64,000 nucleotides of DNA, from NCBI GenBank assembly GCA_009192285.1, contig WBVU01000019.1, positions 434,001 through 498,000 of the forward strand, read 5' to 3'. Below are positions 1-9,272 of the stretch, in pieces. The first letter of the stretch is position 1; each line of letters begins with the position of its first letter. Under the pieces are notes generated by a model. The model saw only the letters and a list, made by a program, of their open reading frames with translations, was not told the DNA's origin and made no database searches. The stretch is from Morchella semilibera. Its lineage: Eukaryota > Ascomycota > Pezizomycetes > Pezizales > Morchellaceae. The translations under genes were made by a program, and so were the position numbers.

Positions 1-671
1 GCGCGTATCAAATGCAGGGAAGGTTGACAGAGGCGGAGAGGATTCAGGTGGCGGTGGTGGAGGCCCGCAAGAGATTACTGGGCGAGGAGCACCCAGACAC
101 CTTGAGTTCGATGAACAACCTTGCAATCACGTATCAAAATCAGGGAAAGTTGACAGAGGCAGAGAGGATTCAGGTGGCGGTGGTGGAGGCCCGCAAGAGA
201 TTACAGGGCGTGGAGCACCCAGACACCTTGAGTTCGATGAACAACCTTGCAATCACGTATCAAAATCAGGGAAAGTTGACAGAGGCAGAGAGGATTCAGG
301 TGGCGGTGGTGGAGGCCCGCAAGAGATTACTGGGCGAGGAGCACCCAGACACCTTGAAATCGATGAACAACCTTGCAATCACGTATAAAAATCAGGGAAA
401 GTTGACAGAGGCGGAGAGGATTCAGGTGGCGGTGGTGGAGGCCCGCAAGAGATTACTGGGCGAAGAGCACCCAGACACCTTGAGTTCGATGAGCAACCTT
501 GCAATCACGTATCGAAGGCAGGGAAAGTTGATAGAGGCAGAGAGGATTCAGGTGGCGGTGGTGGAGGCCCGCAAGAGATTACTGGGCGAAGAGGAGGTAG
601 TGTCTAAACAGAAGGTTAAGAAGCGAAAACGAGGGGAGATTTGGTCTGGAAGAGGTAGAGCACTCGGTTAG
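1..671 (+). CDS. TPR (kinesin-light-chain-type) repeat protein, 3' end only
   Basis: The reading frame is open from the left edge (codons begin at base 3), so the N-terminus lies outside the window. The visible part is four full 42-residue tetratricopeptide repeats and a fifth broken one. The repeat core has TEAERIQVAVVEARKRLLG followed by EEHPDTLSSMNNLAITY. The copies are almost identical in DNA too (126-bp period). The last repeat breaks after LLGEE and runs into a short basic tail (KQKVKKRKRG) ending at TAG 669-671. In fungi such repeats are usually the C-terminal sensor of STAND/NLR-like proteins with a central NB-ARC or NACHT domain. That part is not visible, so the class is inferred. 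The near-identity points to recent duplication or gene conversion. The broken end may mean the array or its 3' end was rearranged. Confidence 0.8.
   Translation, partial: AYQMQGRLTEAERIQVAVVEARKRLLGEEHPDTLSSMNNLAITYQNQGKLTEAERIQVAVVEARKRLQGVEHPDTLSSMNNLAITYQNQGKLTEAERIQVAVVEARKRLLGEEHPDTLKSMNNLAITYKNQGKLTEAERIQVAVVEARKRLLGEEHPDTLSSMSNLAITYRRQGKLIEAERIQVAVVEARKRLLGEEEVVSKQKVKKRKRGEIWSGRGRALG
3..597 (+). repeat. 126-bp tandem repeat encoding TPR units
   Basis: There are about 4.7 head-to-tail copies of a 126-bp unit. They differ at only a few positions, such as LLGEE versus LQGVE in copy 2 and SSMNN versus KSMNN in copy 3. The period equals 42 codons, so copy number can change without breaking the frame. 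Confidence 0.9.
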
Positions 672-1497
672 AAGACTTGGGTTAAGGCCCCGACGTAGAT
701 AGGAGACAAATTTAGTACACTGTTCAACCTGTTTCATTCAAATTCCGACGCCGTTGCGGCTGTCTCTATATTTACCTCGAGTTCTCGTACACACATTCAG
801 TACCTCCCCGGCTGTGAGTGACAATGTGTGATGTGATATCGCCGCGTGCACAAATGTATACTTATGCATATCACAGTTTGATAGATCAACATGTAGTGAA
901 TCTGCGCTCAATATATTAGAACAGGATAAATATATAGGGGGAATATATCCAGCCATGAGGTTCTTACAAACCCAGACCCCGTAATCGTAGTCTAGAGCCA
1001 TGCAGTAGTAATTAGCTGCAATGTTTTCATGAACTTAAATATTGGACCCTATGATACCTATGGCGTTCGGGAAGTCCGAGGCTGTATATGTGAACTTACA
1101 CGAAAATCTGGGATAGCATGGCACAATACCAACTATTGAAGGGTCTTCGGGCTTCTGGGGAAGCCAGCGCTTTATGCGGGTTATAGCCCTACTATCCAAA
1201 AGCCTTATAAGCTTACATAGCTAGGCTATTGAATATATCGATTCCTGCATCTAGGGTATATATACATAACCATGTTTCCAGGAATTTGGAGCCAATAAAC
1301 GATGGTAGGGACGGTATTATCGGTTGATAGGTCGTGATTGCATTATCTGAGTATATGTAAATCCGCACGGGTGGTCTTTTAAGGAATAGACACATTAGCA
1401 AGTAGGAGAACTCCCCTATTATTAGAGAATTAGTTAATCAATCAAATTTGAATTTAATAATTGACCATGAATATAAACCACAGACGTACATCCCATC
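672..1497. other. intergenic stretch, no gene seen
   Basis: AT-rich sequence between the TPR gene end and the methyltransferase 3' end. The short ORFs on the minus strand here have no recognisable domain and no intron signals that extend them. Confidence 0.6.
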
Positions 1498-2674
1498 TTA
1501 GGTCCTCCTAGCAACAACCACACACCCACGCACCGCCCCCGACCTCCCCCACCACCCCACCACCTTCCCCACAGCCCCAAACCCGCCCCACCCCTTGACC
1601 ACACCCATATCCCCCACCACCTCTCCCCGGGCACGAATAAACCTCTCCAACCCCGGAAACACATCGCCCGTCACATCGCAGACCGTGATGTTCTCCCTCT
1701 CATACCCGGCCGCCACCAGCATACCACGGTACTCCTCCTCCGTGAGCATGTTCGAGTACGGTATCTGCGTCACTGCACACACCAGCCTCAGCAGCACCCT
1801 CTGCAGCACAGTGGCCGACCCGGACCGCAGCAGATCAAACGCCACAAGCGACGACCCGAGCTCGCGCGAGACGTGCCGCAGCGCCGGCGCCCGCGACGGC
1901 CGGAAGTGGTACAGCGAGTCGAGCGCAAGCGTCCACCGGGCTTCGGGGACATTGCTGCCGGCGTCCGCGGGCCATAGTTCGGGCCTGGATGCGTCGGCGA
2001 GATGCAGGTCAATGACGTTTGTACCGTCCCCCTCCTCCCCGTTCTTCTTGTCGTCTGCTTTCAGGTACGGGTGGGCGTCAATGTGTGTCTGTATGCGTGC
2101 CCTGGCGTAGAGATACTGGGAGCGGTTTATGGTGAGGCCGTCGTACTTTGATAGGGTGAGGCCGGCGCGGGAGAGCGCTGCGCAGAGAGCTATGGTCTGG
2201 TCGCCGCAGCCAAAGCCGAGGTCCCAGATCCTTATAGCGCGGGAGGGAGGTGTTCTGAGGAGTTGGGACTTCTCGAGGAGTAGCTGTAGGAGGTTCTCGC
2301 AGGCGGTGGGGAAATCACTCGTGTTCTACGTCGCCGCGGGCATGAGTATTTATTATATCATATCAATTGATATTTTTGGACAAAAAAAAGGACTAGAATA
2401 CCTTCCAGTAGCCCATGTTCATCCACATTGTCTCTGGCGGCAGCTTCATGTTAAGAAGCGCATGCTCCAGGCCGTATATATCTTTTCGCGGCGGAGGCCC
2501 ATACTTGAACAGCCTAAGAAACCCACTGAAAAGTCGTGGGGCTAGAATAAATGTCAAGAGGCCTAGAAGATAGGCAAAAATTGAGGTACTTGAGAACATG
2601 ACGATATGTGATGCTAATTGTCCCATGTTCATATGAGCTACGACGTCAACGTCCTTAAGCGCCAAGAGGCGCAC
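1498..2674 (-). CDS. SAM-dependent methyltransferase with N-terminal membrane segment
   Basis: Two exons are inferred: 2674-2402 and 2325-1498, with a 76-bp intron (donor GTATTC, acceptor GACGTAG). The product is about 366 residues. Residues about 25-50 (FAYLLGLLTFILAPRLFSG) form one hydrophobic segment, suggesting membrane anchoring. A WMNMGYWK motif follows, and the intron falls right after its lysine. The SAM-binding motif I is IWDLGFGCGDQT, near residue 125. Family knowledge: MGYW followed by a D-G-G-G-type loop is typical of class I small-molecule or lipid methyltransferases. The substrate cannot be told from sequence. The C-terminal tail is Gly/Trp-rich low complexity. The start at 2674 is the first ATG of the open frame. 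The neighbouring MHR1 gene starts 289 bp away on the other strand. Confidence 0.75.
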
Positions 2675-2962
2675 ACATCCCTGAACGTCTCACCTGAAAC
2701 ACAGCCCATCACTCGCCCACCTGCAACGCCGCCGTGGCACCTCACCAGCCACTCACACACATATATTTGATGACTAAACACGTCCCTCCCGAAACCTCAA
2801 GAATCTTTCTCGGGAGTCCCCGCGGCGCACATCCCCCACCAAACACGCGAATCCACCACCCCCACCAAACACCCTCTCAGTCCGGGTCCTCCGGCTCCTC
2901 TCCGAAGAATCAATTGTGTGTGTGTGTTTGTTTGTTTCCTGTAGTATTATTACTATATCACA

Positions 2963-3852
2963 ATGGTGGCGAAGCCCGTCGTCGTCCACCCATCCGTCGC
3001 CAATCTGGGCAAGTCGATCTTCATATATAACAATATCCAGACCAAGCAGGTCGTCTACTCTTTAACGAGATCGTTAAAGGTTTTCCCGCCCGCCCCATAT
3101 TTGCCCCTTTAGTTGTTCTTCCCCTACTTGTTCCTCCCTCCCTCCCTCCCTGCCTGCCTGCCCGTTGTGTCTTGTGCGCCTGCTATAGTGCTGCTGCTGC
3201 CACTGTCACTACCACTGTCACTGCCATGCCACTACCGCTACTATCACAATCACTACCACTGCCTCTTCTTCTTCTACTGATCTCATACTAACGCCCCGTG
3301 CGCCCTTCCCCCCCACCGCGCTCACAGAACAACAAAATGCTCAAGCAGCTCACCTTCGTCGGCAAAAAGTCGGTCCCCGCCGCGCTGCGCAAGGACGTGT
3401 GGGCGCCGCTGCTCTCGGTGCAGTTCCCGTTCCCGGCCGTCGGGCTCAAGACGTTCAAGAAGCTGCGCGAGTTCAAGAAGCTGCACGAGACGGCCTACCC
3501 CAGGGAGCTGGTCGCGGGAAAGACAAAGAAGGAGAAGAAGAAGATCCTCATGGACCAGAAGGCAAACTCAATCGCGGACCTGGCCGCCTCGCTCGAGTGG
3601 GAGATTGCAAAGGCGAACCGCGAGCACGAGGAGATGGCCGGGAAGGAGAAGGAGCAGCCGCCCAGGATCGGCCGCGACGACGTCGTCGTCAGGTGGCAGG
3701 ATATCTATGATGCCCAGTACGCGAGGGATTGGCCCGAGCTGGTGGTGCATCAGGTGGCGGAGAGGGGGAGGCATACGGCGGCGAAGATTGTGGAGGAGGC
3801 GGCGGTGAAGGGGGAGGCGTCGAGGAAAAAGGTGGAGGTTTTGAAGGCGTGA
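2963..3852 (+). CDS. MHR1: mitochondrial large-subunit ribosomal protein mL67 / Mhr1
   Basis: Exons 2963-3079 and 3328-3852 encode 213 residues, with a 248-bp CT-rich intron. The N-terminal exon gives the family block HPSVANLGKSIFIYNN and QVVYSLTRSL. The second exon continues with LKQLTFVGKKSVPAALRKD and LREFKKLHE, both typical of fungal Mhr1/mL67. Family knowledge: the protein is part of the mitochondrial 54S ribosomal subunit. In budding yeast it was also described as a mitochondrial DNA pairing and recombination factor. The downstream half is Lys/Glu-rich, as expected for a ribosomal protein. The donor is a weak GTTTTC. It is the only site I found that joins the two conserved blocks in frame. 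Confidence 0.85.
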
Positions 3853-4186
3853 TGGCCCCGTAGGTGGCTGTGGCTGGCAGGCATGTGGTGTATTCTAATG
3901 TTCGGCAGCCATGTAGAATCCATGTACAAATATCAGGCACAAGTCCTGAGCGGACGCGTACTGTGCATATACTATCACTCCCTCCCCTTGTCCTTTCCCT
4001 TTTTGGCTCAATTGCAAGGTCTGATATCATATTCCACATCTACAGTATATATTTCTTTGAGCTACTCAAAACCCAGTAATCACAATCATTGGCCCCAAGT
4101 ATGTATCTTGTAGTTACTGGTAAAATATACACCAAGAGCGAGTAAATATATTATTCACTCAATCCACTCGCCTGAATCCCTCATTA
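3853..4186. other. convergent intergenic region
   Basis: The 3' ends of MHR1 (+) and the GFA-fold gene (-) face each other across 334 bp. No ORF or RNA gene was recognised; the region probably holds both 3' UTRs. Confidence 0.6.
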
Positions 4187-4954
4187 TCAGCACCTATTAG
4201 CCACAACCACTGGGGAATACAACTCACCATTCTCCTTATGCCACTCCTCCAACGAGAGACTATTGTAGTCCTCATGCACCTGCTTGTTACCCTCCGGCAA
4301 CCGTACCTATCCATCCAGTTAGCACCACCCCCCCGAAGAACCGTAACAAAAAAGGCAAAAACTCACATATCCAGGCTTACTATTAGTCTTAATACACACC
4401 ATCTCCCGCGGCTCCAACAACTGCGTATCAATCGCCGTCACAAACGGATGTACTAGCTCCGGCCTACCCTCCCCACATCAGCCACCCCGTCCCACCCCCA
4501 CTCTCAGAAAAATGTAAAACTCACCAATCACCATCCCACACCCACAGCATACTCGAGCACTTTGAGCAGAAGCTGCGCTCGCTGTTTACGCGCCTCTCTT
4601 CGGGCGTGTCGCGGTCCAGGACCGCCTTATACTTGCTACACATGCCCCATTAGTACATGGGCTCAGGCGTAGAAAAGAGACACATATATGTGTGTGTAAG
4701 TGTAGGTTACCTGATGACATCGGCACCCTGCGAGATCTTGAGCGTGTCGAACCAGCCGCCGATGTTGACGGAGCCCGAGTAGCCGCCGGTCTTGCGGCAG
4801 ATGGAGCATGAGCAGAGCTGGTAGGGGACGGGGGTGCTGCTTTTGAGCGAGAAGCGGACGGCGCCGCAGTGACAGGAGCCTTCCAGGGAGCTGTGGGTGT
4901 GATTGTTAGTGGTGGTTTTGAAAGGGGGGTGCGGGGGGAGACGTACATGGGCAT
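4187..4954 (-). CDS. GFA/CENP-V-fold zinc protein (DUF636)
   Basis: Five exons are inferred. Exon 1 is only 8 bp (4954-4947, ATG CCC AT) and is followed by donor GTACGT; exon 2 starts at 4890. The product begins M-P-I-S-L-E-G-SCHCGAVRF, then has CSCSICRKTGGYSGSV, then RSFCSKCSSMLWVWDGDW, and ends ELYSPVVVANRC. The CxC and CSxC pairs plus the later CSKC are the zinc-binding set of the glutathione-dependent formaldehyde-activating-like (GFA, CENP-V) fold. Family knowledge: most fungal members have no proven substrate, and glutathione-formaldehyde chemistry is established for only a few bacterial ones. All junctions keep frame, and the stop is TGA at 4189-4187. Confidence 0.8.
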
Positions 4955-5737
4955 TGTTGTAGTTAGGTATATAGTAGTTATGTAGGTACTGTTGGGGGAA
5001 TAGCTGTAGCTTCGAAATTTAAAGGGTGCGGTGTTGTTATAGGGACAAACTTGGTGGTAGGTGGTAAGGTGTGGGGTAGGTACTTTATCACCTGATTTGA
5101 GGGAGGGTGCGGGTGTGATGTCATTGGCTGATGACCACGTGTGCGTAGAATGAAATGTGCGGGCGTGGGGCGTGGATGTGGGGATGAGATGCTGATTTGT
5201 AAGGATTCACTTGTTGAGTTGAGCATTCATTTGTGCATACGGTCACAGGGTCGTGGGTTGGGTCATGGGGTGTCACTCGGTCGTGGTGATCACTACACAT
5301 ATGCGTGCCCTAGCTGCATTCTTACCCCGTAGTCCTATGGTAGATTTCACCCCGCTTTTTTCATACTGTACCTAGAGTACAATAAGGCCCAGTTGACGTC
5401 TGTTCCCAAAGAATGATCCTAGGCCCAGGAATCTGCATACTTGTACATACCAGGGGACCTCACCAACGACCTGCTGGTCTCTTACGGTAGCATTGAAGCC
5501 CTCATACCGTGTTTGGTGTTGCCAAACTGTTGCGGCCAGACTTCACAATATCCGCTAATGAAGAGTGTCTTCTCAAGCCGACACCATCACTCCCCTCCCC
5601 CCCTTTCCTATCCCCTTCTCTTTTCACCTCCCTAGTACCTCCCACTAGACACCATCTATCTACATACATACCTACAAGGCCTACACAATACCACTCATCC
5701 CAAGCTTATACAAACACAAACACAAACACAAACTGCA
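4955..5737. other. intergenic region with dispersed repeat
   Basis: It holds one copy of the 17-bp CGAGTGA-N7-TGA motif (5263-5279, minus orientation) and a segment (about 5259-5395) similar to 19252-19405. No convincing gene. The stretch before 5738 has an ACAAAC-repeat leader that looks like a 5' UTR. Confidence 0.5.
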
Positions 5738-5950
5738 ATGTGCTCCTGGATGCGCTACGTCTACGAATGCGGCTGCATGGGGTGCTACCTACCGACCCGG
5801 TTCTGCGGGCGGCGCTGCGAGGCGGGATACGGCGAGGTGGTGCTGATGGTCATCCACCGCTTTGTGTGCGGGCCGTGCAGCGACAGGATGCGCGAGGTGC
5901 GGATGCAGGCCATATTGAGGGCGACGAGGGGGTACCGGCGGGGTAGGTAG
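5738..5950 (+). CDS. small cysteine-rich protein, function unknown
   Basis: A 70-residue ORF begins MCSWMRYVYECGCMGCY and contains CGRRC and CGPC, about nine cysteines in all, followed by a basic C-terminus (RATRGYRRGR). An A/C-rich leader with repeated CAAACA directly precedes the ATG, as in fungal 5' UTRs. No signal peptide is evident, so it is probably intracellular. The cysteine pairs could bind zinc. I do not recognise the family. Codon use is GC-biased at third positions, like neighbouring genes, which supports coding. Confidence 0.5.
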   Translation: MCSWMRYVYECGCMGCYLPTRFCGRRCEAGYGEVVLMVIHRFVCGPCSDRMREVRMQAILRATRGYRRGR

Positions 5951-6949
5951 ATTTGGGAGGGATTATCTTTTTTTTTTGCACGTGCTGCTTTTGATGGTGA
6001 AAGGTTTGGATGATGGGTTGATTTGGGGGGGGGGTGGGGTTGTTGGTGCTTTGAATTATACTTTAGGGTTATTTTATTATTGCCGGTTGTGCCGATCATG
6101 TGGTGGCTGGTAGGAGCGGGGGAATGAACCACTGCGTATACTGGCAGTACCTACATGTAGTTATTCTGCTCTATCCACCGGGGCATTTATCTATTATTAC
6201 TTGTATGCCAATAATCTTATTATCACTACATGTACCTACATGTTCTTCTCGTGAACGCTCCTCTACAAGTGTGCAAACCGCATCTGTGTTATGTGAGTGA
6301 GGACTCATGATGCAGAGACAATTGAATGTATGGTAAGCATGGAATATCACTCGCACTCGCCAAGAACTTGTTTATCGACATCTGGCGATTGTTTTTTTTG
6401 TTTTTTGTTTACACCATTAATTGTATCTGGCCGCTAGGCTATGACAATATCGTACCCCCAGAACCACCCTCTCTTCCGCCGCCATCTCAACATAAGAAAG
6501 ACATATAAGAAAACATATAGGAAAAACATAGAACAACAGCCTCCTCCGTCTTCTCAATCCCTTGACATCTGGCGATTGAAACATGGCGCACCTTCGACAT
6601 CTCCCAGTTCTACAAAGTTTGGGGTGGGTTTATCTCAAAGTTTCAAACACGAGTGTACCTCTTTATGCCCCCGCCCCGGACAGCTTATACGGCCGCTACC
6701 AATGTTTAATGGCCTACTTTGGCTATCTAGAGCACAGAATGTCACGTCATCACCCAAGATCAAAGAATTTACAGGTTCACGGCAAACCAAGGGGGTAGTA
6801 ACAGTAGTGTACATAAGGTAAAATTAAATATCTATCATCCCATCACATCAGAGCCCTGAATCCCCAACAAACACGCGCACACAAAGAGGGGGGTGACAAA
6901 CAAACCATGAAATGAAAGTGCGAGGGGAAAAAAAAACCACACGATGTCC
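5951..6949. other. intergenic region with a retroposition-like insertion
   Basis: No conserved gene seen. It contains two TACATGTA sites (6152, 6227), a near-match to the CGAGTGA motif at 6337-6353, and a 15-bp direct repeat bracketing an insert with an A-rich end (listed separately). Open frames here lack recognisable domains. Confidence 0.5.
6377..6578 (-). mobile_element. short retroposed insertion with 15-bp target duplication
   Basis: GACATCTGGCGATTG occurs at 6377-6391 and again at 6564-6578. The roughly 170-bp insert between them ends, read on the minus strand, in an A-rich tail (A6 C A8). A perfect 15-bp direct repeat plus an A-rich tail is the usual signature of LINE-type target-primed insertion. 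The source RNA is not recognised. An A-box-like TAGCCTAGCGG lies close to the tail. Confidence 0.5.
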
Positions 6950-7735
6950 TCAAGCCCTCGGCGCCAGCCCAGGCACTCCCGCATACCTCTCCTCCCTCTC
7001 CGTCTTGAAAAACAGCTGCAAAAAGAACTCCTTGCTGTCCGCGTCGAAATGCGTCCAGAACTTCCCAGGGCTCCTATCGACCTCTCTCGCCTGGAGCTTG
7101 AAGCTGACAGTCTCGTACGGCTCGGCGGCAACCAGCAAGTACTGGTAGTTCTTGTCGGCGGGGATCTCCACGCGCTGCTCAAACGCCGACATGAAGCGGT
7201 ACCGCGGCTTTATCTCGGTGCCAATCTCGGGGTACTGCAGCTGGAAGAGCAGGCCGAGCTGCCGCGTCACTGGGTCGCGCAGCTTCGTTATCTTGTATCC
7301 CGGGCGGCCGATCTTGATGAGGTTCTTCCGCGGCGCGATGAGCTGCTGGCCGATCATGCCCTGGGGCAGGCCCGTGATGGGGTCGAGGTTGCGACCCTCT
7401 TTGGCTTCGCGCGCGGCGCGACGGGCGAGGTTGGTTTGGTGCTTGCGGCCTTGGGTGTGCGCGAGGTAGGAGCCATCGTTTTGGTGGACGGTCAGGCAGA
7501 GACGGCACTCGAAGGAGCCGACGTGGTTCTTGAAGCTGTCGGGTTGTTAGTCCTTGTAACATATACGGGGAAGAGGTGCCGGGGCGGAGAAGGCTTACAA
7601 GTAGGGGTCTTTGTCGAGGTCGATTGTTTCCAGGGCGAGCTTTCGGAGACGCTCACGGCGGTCTTGGTTGGAGGCGGAATGGGAGGCGACACCACCACCG
7701 CCGAAGCGGGAACCGACACGGCCTTCATATGCCAT
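6950..7735 (-). CDS. PRP11: splicing factor 3a subunit 2 (SF3A2/Prp11)
   Basis: Exons 7735-7599 and 7535-6950 encode 240 residues, with a 63-bp intron. The N-terminus MAYEGRVGSRFGGGG is diagnostic of SF3A2. The matrin-type C2H2 zinc finger is seen as FECRLC and then HTQGRKHQTN, at about residues 50-75. The second half (IGRPGYKITKLRDP, then FWTHFD and FFLQLFFKTE) is the conserved SF3a66 core. Family knowledge: it is part of the SF3a complex of U2 snRNP, acting in pre-spliceosome assembly in the nucleus. The animal C-terminal proline-rich tail is absent, as usual in fungi. A long open frame on the opposite strand (6944-7867) is a shadow. Confidence 0.93.
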
Positions 7736-8164
7736 TATTTATTATTCTGTAATGTTTTTTTTTTCTTTGGTGTTAAGAGAGTTATTTCTTTTGCTATAGC
7801 GCTGGAGGATTGGGTGGTGGTTGAATATCAGGGACCGGATGAGTTGTTGAGAGTAAAGTTTAGTTAGAGAGATAGGTGTTGTTGCTGCTACCGAAATGTT
7901 CCTCCTTTCAGGTATCCTCGCGTGCCTCGCCCGGGTAACCATTCACGACATCCCTGCACGTACCGGCTGCCAAGAACCCATTCGCGGGCATAGTGGGGAC
8001 AATGCATGGAGGAGTAAGTACAACTTGTAGTTGGAAGCTCACTCACCCACTCACCTCCCCAGTAAGCCCAAACATCAACCCCATCAATCAAAAACCCCAT
8101 CAACTCCTCACCACATCCATCAATCTCCAAATACCCTCATTCTCCCCCATATAAATACCGTAGA
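7736..8164. promoter_or_regulatory. divergent promoter region PRP11 / PUP1
   Basis: These 429 bp separate the start codons of PRP11 (-) and PUP1 (+). No further gene seen; it must carry both promoters. No specific factor site was identified. Confidence 0.5.
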
Positions 8165-9272
8165 ATGCCCGGCTTCGACTTTTCAAACCATGCCCGTAAT
8201 GCGGCCCTCCATTCGAGGGGAATGCCGTTGCCCAAAGCTACCTCCACCGGTACAACCATTGTTGGGTGCATATACGATGGGGGAGTTGTCATAGCTGCCG
8301 GTTAGGAATGCTCCTGATTCTTCCCTGGATGGCGGTGAGCTCGTGCTGATGAAATTTGTGCGGCGGGTGGATAGATACGAGAGCTACCAGCGGCCCGATC
8401 GTGGCCGATAAGAACTGCGAAAAGTTGCACTATATCTCTCCGCAGATATGGTGTGCTGGTTTGTCTTCCCTTCTCTCTTTCTCTTCTTTATCTTCCCACC
8501 CTTATTACACTAGCTAACTTTTCTCCCAAGGAGCCGGAACCGCCGCCGAGTAACAACACCCCCTCCCCCCTCCCCCTTCCTCTGCCCTTCTACAAAGCAG
8601 CGCTAACCCCCACTCAGCACCGAATTCACCACCGCACTCATCTCCTCCTCGCTGGAGCTTCACGCCCTCAGCACGGGTCGCAAGCCGCGTGTCGTCACCT
8701 GCATGACGATGCTTAAGCAGCACCTGTTCCGCCATCAAGGACATATCGGCGCCTACCTTGTCGTCGCAGGTGTGGACCCCACCGGTGTGCACCTCTTCAC
8801 AGTCCACGCGCACGGGTCGACCGATAAGCTCCCGTACGTGACGATGGGCTCGGGATCCCTGGCGGCGATGGCGGTCTTTGAGGCGAGGTGGCAGAAAGGA
8901 AGCACAAAGGAGGATGCGATCAGCCTGTGTAGTGAGGCGATCCAGGCGGGTATCTTTAACGACTTGGGGTCGGGTAGTAATGTGGATGTGTGTGTGATTA
9001 CTGCTGAGAAGGTATGCGAATCCCCCCACACACACACACTAGTAGCTAAAAGGTGATACTGACTCTGGTGGCAGGCGACACTCTTGCGCAACTACTTAAC
9101 CCCCAACGAGAGAGTGCCCAAGGAGCAGTCCTACAAATTTGCGCGCGGCACCACGGCGTACCTCAAGGAGGCCATCATCGAGAAGAAGGATCTCAAGAAG
9201 TATGTCACCATCGTCGATCTTGCGGCGTCGGGTGAGCAGCCGGCGGGAGATAGCATGGAGATCGATGCTTAG
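8165..9272 (+). CDS. PUP1: 20S proteasome subunit beta2 (Pup1)
   Basis: Five exons are inferred. The start is [12 protein letters not shown] at 8165. After a short propeptide comes [12 protein letters not shown], whose first Thr after Gly is the catalytic N-terminal nucleophile released by autoprocessing. Then follow [33 protein letters not shown] and [12 protein letters not shown], typical of beta2. Exons join after GCC-G (intron 1), GCT-G (intron 2), GCC-GA (intron 3) and GAG-AAG (intron 4), all in frame, and the stop is TAG at 9270-9272. Family knowledge: beta2 carries the trypsin-like activity of the proteasome. RPN5 of the 19S lid is also in this window, but far away. Confidence 0.93.

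Noticed and set aside
3-597. CRISPR-like array at the left edge
   Set aside because: The 126-bp repeats have no spacers and encode TPR units in frame.
6944-7867. 307-codon plus-strand ORF
   Set aside because: Lies antisense to the clear SF3A2 gene; a GC-rich shadow frame.
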